Shown here piece by piece: positions 16,784 through 25,304 of a DNA stretch of 64,000 nt. Source of the stretch: Metabacillus flavus. GTDB taxonomy: Bacteria > Bacillota > Bacilli > Bacillales > Bacillaceae. Position 1 is the stretch's first letter, and every line of letters begins with the position of its first letter. The notes beneath the pieces are model-generated. The model made no database searches and was not told the origin of the DNA. It worked only from the letters and a program-made list of their open reading frames with translations. The translations under genes were made by a program, and so were the position numbers. The DNA lies in assembly GCF_018283675.1 (NCBI RefSeq), contig NZ_JAGVRK010000001.1:3348001-3412000 (forward strand), read 5' to 3'.

Positions 16784-17141
16784 TTTGAGCCGCCTTTTCA
16801 AGCGGATTCTCTTCTAACTCACTCATATAATTTTTTCCCCAGTCATACATGGCTTCAAGAATTGGCATCAGGCTTTCTCCCTGAATGGTGAGGGAATATT
16901 CTACTTTCGGCGGAACTACAGGATATACTTCCCTGTGAACGATCCCGTCTTCCTCAAGCTCCCGAAGCTGGTTTACAAGCATCCGCTGTGTAATTCCAGG
17001 CATGAGCGATTTAAGTTCTCCAAAACGCTTTGTCCCTTCTTTTCCAAGATGCCAAAGAATCAGCATTTTCCACTTCCCGCCGATAACGGAAAGGGTTAAT
17101 TCTTTTTCACAATTAAAAAATTTATCTTTCGTTCGTGTCAT
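16779..17141 (-). CDS. hxlR: HxlR-family transcriptional regulator
   Basis: A 120-residue winged-helix DNA-binding protein. Cys11 ([10 protein letters not shown]) is at the position of the conserved family cysteine, and the segment [14 protein letters not shown], with the recognition region [17 protein letters not shown], is diagnostic. It is transcribed away from hxlA-hxlB, the genes its homologue activates in B. subtilis in response to formaldehyde, so the same function is likely. The ATG has GAGGTGA upstream and a TATAAT lies about 25-30 bases before it. The intergenic region carries a GTAAGT/ACTTAC inverted repeat that may be the operator. Confidence 0.9.
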   Translation of the reverse strand: MTRTKDKFFNCEKELTLSVIGGKWKMLILWHLGKEGTKRFGELKSLMPGITQRMLVNQLRELEEDGIVHREVYPVVPPKVEYSLTIQGESLMPILEAMYDWGKNYMSELEENPLEKAAQK

Positions 17142-17192
17142 TTAAATCACCTCAAGCCTCATTATAACTCATGGTATACTTTTTTACACTAT

Positions 17193-17215
17193 GTAAGTTT
17201 TAAGTCAGTACTTAC
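17193..17215. promoter_or_regulatory. Candidate HxlR operator between hxlR and hxlA
   Basis: The inverted repeat GTAAGT (17193-17198) and ACTTAC (17210-17215) has an 11-base centre and lies in the divergent promoter region about 95 bases before hxlA. Assignment to HxlR rests on position only. Confidence 0.45.
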
Positions 17216-17309
17216 AAAATAATAAATTTGAGAGTATGCTTATTTCAGGCAGTCTTTTGGGAATAGTAAAGTGGATTGCTCTACACTAACTTTACAGGAG
17301 TGATTACAG

Positions 17310-17942
17310 ATGGAATTGCAGCTCGCATTAGACCTCGTGAACATTCCAGAGGCAATTGAATTGGTAAAAGAAGTAGAAGAACATATCGATATCGTTGAAA
17401 TCGGTACACCCGTTGTAATAAATGAAGGACTTAAAGCGGTAAAAGAAATGAAGAAAGCTTTTCCAAATCTTAAGGTTTTAGCTGACCTCAAAATTATGGA
17501 CGCAGCCGGATATGAAGTCATGAAGGCTTCTGAAGCTGGTGCAGACATCATTACCATCCTTGGAGCAGCTGAGGATATGTCTATAAAAGGCGCTGTAGAA
17601 GAAGCAAAAAAACAAAACAAAAAAATTCTTGTAGACATGATTGCGGTTAAAGACATCGAAACACGTGCAAAGGAATTGGACGCAATCGGCGTTGATTACA
17701 TTTGCGTTCATACTGGTTATGACCTGCAGGCAGTTGGCCAAAACTCCTTTGAAGATCTTAAAGCCATTAAACGCGTTGTAAAAAATGCTAAAACAGCAGT
17801 AGCCGGCGGGATCAAAATGGATACATTGCCAGAAGTAATCAAAGCCAACCCGGATTTAGTGATTGTTGGAGGCGGCATTACCGGTCAGGATGACAAAAAA
17901 GCAACAGCCGCTGAAATGCAAAAACTGATAAAACAAGGGTAA
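17310..17942 (+). CDS. hxlA: 3-hexulose-6-phosphate synthase
   Basis: First enzyme of the ribulose monophosphate pathway: it condenses formaldehyde with ribulose 5-phosphate to give hexulose 6-phosphate, here most likely for detoxification. The 210-residue TIM barrel belongs to the OMP decarboxylase superfamily, with the DLKIMD signature (Asp59, Lys61, Asp64), an ICVHTGYD segment near residue 130 and the phosphate-binding GGI(T/K) loops at the C-terminus. CAGGAGTG precedes the ATG. hxlB follows after four bases, so the pair is one operon, divergent from hxlR. Confidence 0.95.
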   Translation: MELQLALDLVNIPEAIELVKEVEEHIDIVEIGTPVVINEGLKAVKEMKKAFPNLKVLADLKIMDAAGYEVMKASEAGADIITILGAAEDMSIKGAVEEAKKQNKKILVDMIAVKDIETRAKELDAIGVDYICVHTGYDLQAVGQNSFEDLKAIKRVVKNAKTAVAGGIKMDTLPEVIKANPDLVIVGGGITGQDDKKATAAEMQKLIKQG

Positions 17943-17946
17943 CCCC

Positions 17947-18504
17947 ATGCGTACCGCTGAATTCTTCCGCACCATTCTGAATGAATTGGATGCTGCAGCA
18001 GATGCACTGAACGAAAAGGAAGCCGCCGAGCTTGTCGAAAAAATAGTGGCATCGAATAAAATTTTTGTCGCAGGCGCCGGCCGCTCCGGGTTAATGGCCA
18101 AATCCTTCGTAATGAGAATGATGCATATGGGACTGGACGCTTACGCAGTCGGTGAAACGACCACTCCCCAATTCGAAGACAACGATCTCATCATCATCGC
18201 ATCCGGATCAGGGGAAACAAAAAGTCTTGTTTCCATGGCTGAAAAAGCCCGTTCCATCGGAGGCAGCATAGCGTGCGTCACCATTTCAACAGATTCCACT
18301 CTTGGGAAGATGGCAGATCTCATTGTGAAAATGCCTGGAGCACCCAAGGACCAATTCGGGGACCGAAAAGAAACGATCCAGCCGATGGGTTCACTTTTTG
18401 AACAAACCCTGCTCCTTTTTTTCGACGCCGTTATCCTGAAGTTCATGGAAAAAAAGGGACTCGATTCGAAAACGATGTATGGGAAACATGCGAATTTGGA
18501 ATAG
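17947..18504 (+). CDS. hxlB: 6-phospho-3-hexuloisomerase
   Basis: Second enzyme of the ribulose monophosphate pathway, converting 3-hexulose 6-phosphate to fructose 6-phosphate in the cytosol. The 185-residue SIS-domain protein has the GAGRSGLMAKSFVMRMMHMG phosphosugar-binding stretch near residue 40 and the SGSGETKS loop near residue 81. The length is normal. It starts four bases after the hxlA stop and is closed by a strong terminator at 18515. Confidence 0.95.
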   Translation: MRTAEFFRTILNELDAAADALNEKEAAELVEKIVASNKIFVAGAGRSGLMAKSFVMRMMHMGLDAYAVGETTTPQFEDNDLIIIASGSGETKSLVSMAEKARSIGGSIACVTISTDSTLGKMADLIVKMPGAPKDQFGDRKETIQPMGSLFEQTLLLFFDAVILKFMEKKGLDSKTMYGKHANLE

Positions 18505-18514
18505 AAGTTTAGGA

Positions 18515-18547
18515 ACGGAGAGGTTTTATGACCTCTCCGTATTTTTG
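18515..18547 (+). terminator. Terminator of hxlAB
   Basis: A perfect 10-bp stem ACGGAGAGGT/ACCTCTCCGT (18515-18524 and 18531-18540) with a six-base loop is followed by ATTTTT. Confidence 0.92.
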
Positions 18548-18633
18548 TGATGTTTTCTTGTAAGATGGCAGAATCGTTTGGTCTGGAAGCGGTGTCTGCC
18601 TTCTTTTCACAACCGGATTTGGCTTTAATAAAC

Positions 18634-18667
18634 AAAAAAAGCGGAAAGACCTCGTCAGGTCTTTCCG
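18634..18667 (-). terminator. Terminator of secreted repeat protein gene
   Basis: A perfect 10-bp stem CGGAAAGACC/GGTCTTTCCG (18642-18651 and 18658-18667) is followed on the minus strand by C and a run of seven T residues. Confidence 0.9.
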
Positions 18668-18684
18668 TTGTAATGGGGTAATTC

Positions 18685-19995
18685 TTATAGTCCTAGATCA
18701 AGACCATCTTCAGAGTCAGTAGCTCCATTCAGCATAAGGTTAAGACCAAGGTTCAGGCCGCTTTTGAAGTTGCTTTCGCTTCCGTCTCCATCTTCGCTGT
18801 CAGAGAACATAGCTTGAAGATCTGTCATAAGTCCGACGTTCGCACCAAGCATGGATTCTTCTCCGTTCGTTAGGTTCAAACCAAGTTGATTATTTGTTTT
18901 AGAGTTTAGTCCAGCTTCGTAAGAATCATCCTTTTCATTTGATTGTACCCAAAGTCCAGTAAGGATATCAGACATTCCATTAATCATTACAGATTCATCA
19001 TCTTCACCTTGCAAACCAAGTCCAAAGTTTGCAGCGGAATCCGCTCCGATCGCAGCTTTTGAAGAATCATCGTTTGTTTCGAAAACATTCCAGATTTTCG
19101 TGTTTGTGTCAGCGTTGGCAGCGGCAGAGCTTTCTTCACCTTCCAAAACAGTTCCTATCCCTGTTCCAAGGCTACCTTCTGTTTTTGAAGAATAAGAATC
19201 ATTTTCTTCATCAACCATTGTTTCATTGGAGATTCCAGCGTTCCCTTTAGCTTTTACAGCGGCAGAAGCATCTTCTCCTTCAAGAACAGCACCTGTTTCA
19301 CCAGCAAGGTTCCCTTCTGTTTTAGAAGAGTAGGTGTCTTTTTCTTCGTCAACAACTGTTTCATTCGAGATTCCAGCGTCGCCTTTCGCATTCACTGCGG
19401 CTGATGTATCTTCGCCTTTGAACATTGCTCCAGTTTCACCAGACGCTTTAGCATCGGTTTTAGAAGAATATTTATCTTCTTTTACTACTGTTTCATTCGA
19501 GATTCCAGCGTCGCCTTTCGCATTCGCTGCGGCTGATGTGTCTTCGCCTTCAATCATCGCTCCAGTTTCACCAGATGCTTTGGCATCAGTTTTGGAAGAA
19601 TATGTGTCGTTTTCTTTATCAACGATCGTTTCGTTGGATATATTTCCGCTTCCGGCTGCTTTCGCTGCGGCTGATGTGTCTTCGCCTTCAATGGCTGCGG
19701 CGGCTCCCGCTTTTCCCTCTGCTTCTGAAACTGTTGTTTTCATATCTTCTGTTTCTTTCACATCGGTTTTAATGTTTCCATCGGTAACCGTATCTGCCTT
19801 TACACGCTGATCGTCATTGCGATCCAGAATATTAATGTTTTCGAGCAAGCTTTGATTTTCTCCGCTTTCCAAGATATTGATTCTATCTAAGTCCAGCAAA
19901 GACTCCTTTTCAGCTGCGTAGCTTGTTTGACCGCCTGCAAATAGACTTGCTGCAAGAGCACCTGTAACTGTTAATGTTCTGAGTACATTTTTCAT
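18685..19995 (-). CDS. Secreted protein with five 44-46 residue repeats
   Basis: A 436-residue acidic protein with a signal peptide (cleavage expected after TSYA, about residue 27). The central region has five imperfect repeats marked by EGEDTSAAA-like segments at about 103, 149, 193, 239 and 285, each followed by GISNET and YSSKT motifs. The C-terminal 130 residues are different, rich in Leu, Gly and Asn, and end in GLDLGL. No wall-sorting signal, lipobox or membrane helix is present, so the product is probably released or bound non-covalently. It is unlike any enzyme I recognise. The ATG has AAAGGAGAG upstream. The next upstream gene encodes another secreted repeat protein on the same strand. 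Confidence 0.8.
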   Translation of the reverse strand: MKNVLRTLTVTGALAASLFAGGQTSYAAEKESLLDLDRINILESGENQSLLENINILDRNDDQRVKADTVTDGNIKTDVKETEDMKTTVSEAEGKAGAAAAIEGEDTSAAAKAAGSGNISNETIVDKENDTYSSKTDAKASGETGAMIEGEDTSAAANAKGDAGISNETVVKEDKYSSKTDAKASGETGAMFKGEDTSAAVNAKGDAGISNETVVDEEKDTYSSKTEGNLAGETGAVLEGEDASAAVKAKGNAGISNETMVDEENDSYSSKTEGSLGTGIGTVLEGEESSAAANADTNTKIWNVFETNDDSSKAAIGADSAANFGLGLQGEDDESVMINGMSDILTGLWVQSNEKDDSYEAGLNSKTNNQLGLNLTNGEESMLGANVGLMTDLQAMFSDSEDGDGSESNFKSGLNLGLNLMLNGATDSEDGLDLGL

Positions 19996-20031
19996 AATTT
20001 CATTCTCTCCTTTTAATAAAAGTTTTTTTGT

Positions 20032-21237
20032 TTATATGCTTTTAGTTAAAAGAAGAGAAGATTGGGGCGGCTGTGCCGGCGGAGCGTTTAACCATTGGTC
20101 ATAGTAGTTCTTCATCTGGGTGTTATGGATTGGATCGGTGAAAATAAATTCTCCCTGCATCGGATTCAGCAATCCGATTGCTGCCCATCCTGAACCGGCT
20201 GTGCTGCTTCCTGTCATCATTGTTGTAGAGGATGATGAAGCACTTTGGCTTACTGTAATGGCGGTTAGTTTATCTTTAACCATTTCAGGATTGACGTTTG
20301 CCGGGTCTTCCGTACCCTTCACTATTTTTACCGGGCTTGTTTCGGAAGGATTAGCCGTGATTTTTGCACGTTCAGGCTCAGTTTGGCTGATTACCTTTTT
20401 AACTGGCGCTGGAACGGCTGCTGCAGGTTTCTTGATTGCTTCCGGTTTAGCGGCAGCCTGCAAGGAATTGGATGTTTCTTTTTCGATTGTTTCTCTCGTA
20501 TCCTTTTCTTTCGGTTCGGTTGGAGCTTGAGCAGGTTCATCCTTTACCGGAGTTTCGGCAGGTGTTTGATCTGCTTCATTTTTAGGCTGCTCCTCTTTTA
20601 CCGGGATGACTGATTTGGCTGGCGTGCTGCCCGTATTGACCGAGATGCTGTCCTTGTTTACTTCTGCCTCTACAACCTTCGTATCAATTTTGATACTTGG
20701 TTCTTTGGATACATCGGCTTGAATCACGTTTGTATCGATTTTTATGCTTGGTTCTTCCGATACATCTGCTTTGACTGCGCCGGTATACACTTTGACAGAA
20801 GGTTTTTCTGAAAGAACTGCATCAGCGATACCGGTTTCAACCTTCACGCTTGGCTTTCTGGAAAGATCTGCGTTAACAGCTCCAGCGTTCACTTTTAAAG
20901 AAGGATCCTTTGATAGAATCAAATCTACTAAAGGTTTGCCGTCGGATAGGGAATCTGTCACCTTGGCCGTTGCAGTAGATAGAGACTCTGTTACGGAAGA
21001 AACCGTTTTGCTTAATGCGTTATGGGTGCTGCTATCCTTTTTGATTGGAGCAGTCTGCTTTTCTTCCATAGCAGAATCTTCTTTTTCTGATGAAACACCA
21101 ATAACTTCATTCGAGACAGATTCCACAATTCCAGTGGTATTTTTCACAGTAGAGCTCAGCAAGCCTTCAGCGGAAGCGAATGCAGGAACCGTAAAAATTC
21201 CTAAGACTAATGCAGCCTGAATTACTTGCTTATGCAC
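20032..21237 (-). CDS. Secreted protein with about 19-residue repeats and Pro-rich linker
   Basis: A 401-residue exported protein not recognised as a known family. A signal peptide ends near FASAEG (about residue 23). Residues about 108-210 contain five or six repeats of about 19 residues built on an EPSIKIDTxVxxADVS pattern, followed by a Pro/Glu/Lys-rich linker (about 210-310), a Ser/Thr-rich stretch and a C-terminal segment with FTDPIHNTQMKNYYDQWL. There is no sorting signal. The start is GTG at 21237, ten bases after an AAGGAGGAGGTG site. Together with the downstream gene it may form a pair of surface or matrix proteins; no function can be given. Confidence 0.75.
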   Translation of the reverse strand: MHKQVIQAALVLGIFTVPAFASAEGLLSSTVKNTTGIVESVSNEVIGVSSEKEDSAMEEKQTAPIKKDSSTHNALSKTVSSVTESLSTATAKVTDSLSDGKPLVDLILSKDPSLKVNAGAVNADLSRKPSVKVETGIADAVLSEKPSVKVYTGAVKADVSEEPSIKIDTNVIQADVSKEPSIKIDTKVVEAEVNKDSISVNTGSTPAKSVIPVKEEQPKNEADQTPAETPVKDEPAQAPTEPKEKDTRETIEKETSNSLQAAAKPEAIKKPAAAVPAPVKKVISQTEPERAKITANPSETSPVKIVKGTEDPANVNPEMVKDKLTAITVSQSASSSSTTMMTGSSTAGSGWAAIGLLNPMQGEFIFTDPIHNTQMKNYYDQWLNAPPAQPPQSSLLLTKSI

Positions 21238-21486
21238 CTTATCTTTTCACCTCCTCCTTGAAAAGGTCATTTTCCAAGCAGTAACGATTAATTTTTGTGT
21301 ATTCGTTAAGCTAACGGAAAAGATTTAGGCTTGGATCACTTTTTTTAAAATTCACTCAAAAAAATTTGGCTATTTTCGTAAATATTGTTGTTTTTGACAA
21401 ATAGTTAGGGAGGTTAAGGGCAGTTCTATTTTTCAATTTACATTTATCTTTAACACAACAATCTCTTAGGCCAGAGCCAAAAATTT
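21238..21486. other. Intergenic region upstream of the secreted repeat protein genes
   Basis: This 250-base AT-rich gap contains the strong ribosome binding site of the downstream gene (AAGGAGGAGG) but no hairpin, repeat or obvious promoter hexamer pair that I can support. Confidence 0.35.
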
Positions 21487-22587
21487 TTAATTGATGACCC
21501 CATGCTCTGTCACTGTGACTTCAACTTTTGGAAGGATTTCAATGGATGGATATTCTTTTTTCCAGTCAAGATCCTTCCATACTTGAGGATAGTAAGCCAT
21601 TAATTCTCTCCCGATTCCAAACATATCACTGTTGGCTTCCTGGATTTTGCTGATGACGGATTGAGCTTCGGCTGTCAGCTGCTCTGAGATTTTCTTATTT
21701 ATTGCTTTAACTAATTTTTCACTGGTCAAAGAATCCTGCGGATATTCTGCAATATCAATTTCTGCCTTCATCCTCACCTCGGCCTTTATACTTCTGGGGG
21801 ATGCATGGATTACTTTCATTCCTGACTTCACTTTCAGGAAAGAATAGGTGATATAGTTGTTTTTTTCAGGCTTCTCTCCATCGTGAATACGGTTAATATA
21901 TCTTGCAGATTTAGCCTTTACCCCCATTAATAAAAGTAATAGTGTAGACTCATCAACAGATAGATATCCAGTCAGCGATTTATCATGGAAAAGAGCCATG
22001 CCGTCAACCGTTACTTCATTCATTATTCTTTTCACTAAAGGAAGGCCAAAGTCTTTTCCCTCGTCAAACATCAAGGTACAGATCGTCTGCAGGCTATGAA
22101 TGGGGATGGTCGTGGACTGTTCCTCGCTTTCAATAAGTTCAATCAAATACTCGGAAATGAGCACATTACCGACCTTTACCATATCTATGATCTCACTTGC
22201 CTCCCCTTTTACTACAGCCACCTTGGAAGATACCGAACTATTGGAGTCTCTGTACAGAACATCGAGGTATGAATAGAGATCACTTTTTGCGAGATTTTCA
22301 CCTAAGAGAAAAATTCTGTTTTTGGAAGGATCAAATTGGCCGGATACTTTCCTGTCCATTATCATCCTGGATTCCCTTAATGTATGAGCTTTTGTATGGA
22401 TAATTGAATTACTCGGAATTCCACCGATGAAGTCTCTTATCGCGGCCGTCACATATAATTGTTCATCCTCAGCCAGATCTATGCCCGTTCCAAAAACAAG
22501 TCTGCTATCCTTGAGCAGGCGCTGATCCCAGCATCCAGATATAAAAATTTGCACACCAGCCAATACCGCGAGCATGATTTTCTTCAT
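21487..22587 (-). CDS. Spore germination lipoprotein, Ger(x)C family
   Basis: C subunit of a GerA-type nutrient germinant receptor in the spore inner membrane. The 366-residue product has a lipoprotein signal with lipobox ISGC (Cys18 modified) followed by WDQR, the usual beginning of mature GerC proteins. The rest matches the two-part GerC fold, with a KVIHASPRSIKAEVRMKAEIDI segment before the C-terminal domain. The ATG at 22587 begins one base after the TGA of the GerA-GerB gene and has GGGAG eight bases upstream, so translation is coupled. It is the last gene of the operon. Confidence 0.92.
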   Translation of the reverse strand: MKKIMLAVLAGVQIFISGCWDQRLLKDSRLVFGTGIDLAEDEQLYVTAAIRDFIGGIPSNSIIHTKAHTLRESRMIMDRKVSGQFDPSKNRIFLLGENLAKSDLYSYLDVLYRDSNSSVSSKVAVVKGEASEIIDMVKVGNVLISEYLIELIESEEQSTTIPIHSLQTICTLMFDEGKDFGLPLVKRIMNEVTVDGMALFHDKSLTGYLSVDESTLLLLLMGVKAKSARYINRIHDGEKPEKNNYITYSFLKVKSGMKVIHASPRSIKAEVRMKAEIDIAEYPQDSLTSEKLVKAINKKISEQLTAEAQSVISKIQEANSDMFGIGRELMAYYPQVWKDLDWKKEYPSIEILPKVEVTVTEHGVIN

Positions 22588-22588
22588 A

Positions 22589-25189
22589 TCACATACTCCC
22601 TTTGGTTTTCTTTTTGTGAAAAAACAAAGCAATAATCAAGAGAAGAAATGGAATGATAATAATTTGCAAAAAGCTGGATTTTAGCAAAAGATCGTTAAGC
22701 ACAAGCATCTGCTTCTCATCCTTTAAAAACAAAGCAATGAAAAACGTTACGGCGCAAAGACCATAAGCAATATACGTCCGTTTCACTTTCATAAGAATCA
22801 TTTTCATTCCTTCTGCAGATAGAAATAAGTAACTTACATAAGACGTTGACACATTGACAATCCAGATGGATGCGAAAAGCAAATCAAATCTTTCCACGAC
22901 CTGGATATAAAGAGCCTTTACCATATAAAGAAGCGGCTGAGGAATGATATCCATCTCATCAGGACTAAAAACGATTTGACAGACTACCGTTAAATAGGTG
23001 TAAATTCCTGTAACCGTCACATTTGCCCATGTAGCGGATTTTAAAATGGCTCCTGCAGTTTTCGTCTTCACCAGCGGATATAAAATTAAAAGGACTTCAA
23101 ACCCGATCATTGAAAAATAAGCTTTGCTGACTCCCATTGAAATTTCTTTCCAGCCGGTTTGCGACAGCGGCAGCAGATACCTGAATTCCAATGGATAGGA
23201 AAAAAGGGCAATCCCTGTAATCACCAAAAGCAGAATGATTAATCCCGATACAATTACATGAAACTTCGCAATGACTTCCGCTTCTTCCCTCCCAAGGTAA
23301 ACCCCTACAAGACAAAGCATGGCTACTATTATCCATCTGGGCGTTTCATCCAGCACCCAATCCTTAATAATTCCCACTGCAAAAACAAGAATGACAACCA
23401 TTACTGCAATCCCGTATAAAACGTATAATCCATTTATGATTCTCCCTGCAATTCCCCCAAGCATGCTGACTGTGTATTGGAACAGATTTTTATTAGGGTT
23501 CCTTTTGGCCAATAGCCAATACAAAGTGATAACCAACTGAATGAAGATGCCCGCAACTAAAATCGAAAGCCAGGCATTCCCTTTCGCATCACTGTGAACT
23601 TCATAAGGAAGTCCAAGAACCCCCACCCCAATTTGAGTTTGAATGATAAAGAAGTAGAGCTGAAATGCTGATAAGTTTTTATTCATTTTTTTCCATCCTC
23701 TTGACCTTGATTCCTTCCATGAATAGATCGGCTTTACATCTGCCGGCCGTTCGTTCATTTTCCATATTGGCAGGCGAAGAATCGTATCCTTAAAAACCTT
23801 GAAGTCAAATGGCGCAAGCGGGTAAAAGTAGGGACAACCAAAGGGCTTTAATTTTACGAGATGAATCAAAATGAGCATTAGAGAAATCACAATTCCAAAG
23901 AAACCGAAAAGGGCCGACATAAGCATAATGGGAAAGCCCAAAATCCTGATTGTATTGCTCATCTCATTGGAAGGAATGACGAAGGAAGAGATGGCTGTAA
24001 TGGCAACTACAATAATCATGGTATTGGAAACAAGATGGGCTTCCACTACCGCCGTTCCAATAACTAAACCTCCGACGACGCCGATTGTCTGGGAAATGGC
24101 ATTCGGGAGGCGAATGGCTGCCTCTCTAAGCAATTCAAGGGTAAGCTGCATAATCATTGCTTCAAGAAGCGGCTGGAACGGAACATATTCAAGTGAGCTT
24201 TTAATGGAAAAAACAATTTCCACCGGGATTACCTCATAGTTAAAGGAAACCAAGGCTATATAAAATGCAGGCAGCCCCAATGCAATAAAAAAAGAGATCA
24301 TTCGGACAATCCTGTAAAAGGATCCAATTAGCGTACGCTGATTATAATCCTCCGATGATTGAAAAAACGTAAAGAAGTGGGCCGGCAGAATCAGTACAGT
24401 CGGACTTCCTTCCATTAAAATAGCGATTCTGCCATCCATTAAATTCGCCGCTGCACGGTCAGGTCTTTCCGTGCTCAAAAACTGAGGAAACGGAGAAAAT
24501 GGATAGTCTTCGAGAAATTCCTCAAAATACCCTGGTGACTGAACGGAATCAACCTGAAGGTAGCTGAGCCTTCTCTCAACTTCCTTAATGAGGGTTGGAT
24601 TAGCAATCTTCCGGACATATACAATTGCCATTTTCGACTGGCCAGTCCTTCCTACTGAACGAAATTGAACGGTTAAAGAAGGATTCTTAATTCTTTCCCG
24701 GATAAAATGGATGTTTTTCAATACATTTTCAGAAAAGCTTTGGTGTGATCCTCTGATTACTTTCTCATTATTTGGTTCCTGGCCGGTCTCCATCTCTTTT
24801 TTGTGTACATTCAATAGAAAGAGTTCTGCTTCTCCTTCTGTAAATAAGAGACAATGTCCTTCCACCATGGATTCAATAGCGCTTTCAAGCTCCACTGTTC
24901 TATGCATGACGGTTATGGTCACAATGTCTTCAATCTTTCCTTTTTGCTTATTCAGCAGCGGCTTTAAAACATTCGTCTGGATGATATCGCGGTCTGCAAT
25001 GGAATCTATATAGAGAATAAATGTACTTTTTTCATTGAACATAAACTTTTTTATTTTAAGATCATCCGCCTGAAAGAACGAATTCTTTATGTATGAAACC
25101 GTTTCGTCTGCGATGCCTGAAAAGAGCGGTCCGTTTTGGCCGCCTGTTCTTCCTGATGGATCATGATTAGTATGAGAATTTAAGCTCAT
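22589..25189 (-). CDS. Fused spore germination receptor, GerA-type plus GerB-type subunits
   Basis: An 866-residue protein that joins two normally separate germinant receptor subunits. Residues 1 to about 495 are a GerA-type protein (N-terminal soluble domain, then about five membrane helices with the PFQPLLEAMIMQLTLELLRE segment). From about 502 (MNKNLSAFQLYFF) a complete GerB-type permease of the APC superfamily follows, with about ten helices. At the junction an A7 run (minus strand, 23684-23697 area) precedes ATGAATAAA. With six A residues the A part would stop at a TGA overlapping the B start codon, and GAGGA lies before that ATG. So the fusion is real, made by slippage, or a one-base sequence error. 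The ATG at 25189 has AGGTG upstream. Confidence 0.85.
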   Translation of the reverse strand: MSLNSHTNHDPSGRTGGQNGPLFSGIADETVSYIKNSFFQADDLKIKKFMFNEKSTFILYIDSIADRDIIQTNVLKPLLNKQKGKIEDIVTITVMHRTVELESAIESMVEGHCLLFTEGEAELFLLNVHKKEMETGQEPNNEKVIRGSHQSFSENVLKNIHFIRERIKNPSLTVQFRSVGRTGQSKMAIVYVRKIANPTLIKEVERRLSYLQVDSVQSPGYFEEFLEDYPFSPFPQFLSTERPDRAAANLMDGRIAILMEGSPTVLILPAHFFTFFQSSEDYNQRTLIGSFYRIVRMISFFIALGLPAFYIALVSFNYEVIPVEIVFSIKSSLEYVPFQPLLEAMIMQLTLELLREAAIRLPNAISQTIGVVGGLVIGTAVVEAHLVSNTMIIVVAITAISSFVIPSNEMSNTIRILGFPIMLMSALFGFFGIVISLMLILIHLVKLKPFGCPYFYPLAPFDFKVFKDTILRLPIWKMNERPADVKPIYSWKESRSRGWKKMNKNLSAFQLYFFIIQTQIGVGVLGLPYEVHSDAKGNAWLSILVAGIFIQLVITLYWLLAKRNPNKNLFQYTVSMLGGIAGRIINGLYVLYGIAVMVVILVFAVGIIKDWVLDETPRWIIVAMLCLVGVYLGREEAEVIAKFHVIVSGLIILLLVITGIALFSYPLEFRYLLPLSQTGWKEISMGVSKAYFSMIGFEVLLILYPLVKTKTAGAILKSATWANVTVTGIYTYLTVVCQIVFSPDEMDIIPQPLLYMVKALYIQVVERFDLLFASIWIVNVSTSYVSYLFLSAEGMKMILMKVKRTYIAYGLCAVTFFIALFLKDEKQMLVLNDLLLKSSFLQIIIIPFLLLIIALFFHKKKTKGSM

Positions 25190-25224
25190 CCGCTTCACCT
25201 CGATTGTTTTTAGCATTTTCGATT

Positions 25225-25246
25225 CTGTCTGAAAATATACAGACAG
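25225..25246. promoter_or_regulatory. Inverted repeat upstream of ger operon
   Basis: CTGTCTG (25225-25231) and CAGACAG (25240-25246) form a perfect 7-bp inverted repeat about 35-57 bases before the ger start codon. It has no T-run, so an operator or 5' leader hairpin is more likely than a terminator. Confidence 0.35.
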
Positions 25247-25262
25247 GAAAGCCTCGTAAACG

Positions 25263-25296
25263 CCAAAAAAACCTGCAGAGCAGGTCTGCAGGTTTT
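25263..25296 (-). terminator. Terminator of desaturase gene
   Basis: A 10-bp stem AACCTGCAGA/TCTGCAGGTT (25270-25279 and 25285-25294) is followed on the minus strand by a run of T residues (plus-strand A-run from 25265). T residues also follow on the plus strand. Confidence 0.88.
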
Positions 25297-25304
25297 TGAA
25301 ACTA

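Noticed and set aside
19334-19810. Open frames antisense to the secreted repeat proteins (also 20744-21220)
   Set aside because: They arise from the biased codon use of the repetitive genes on the other strand and have no start signals.
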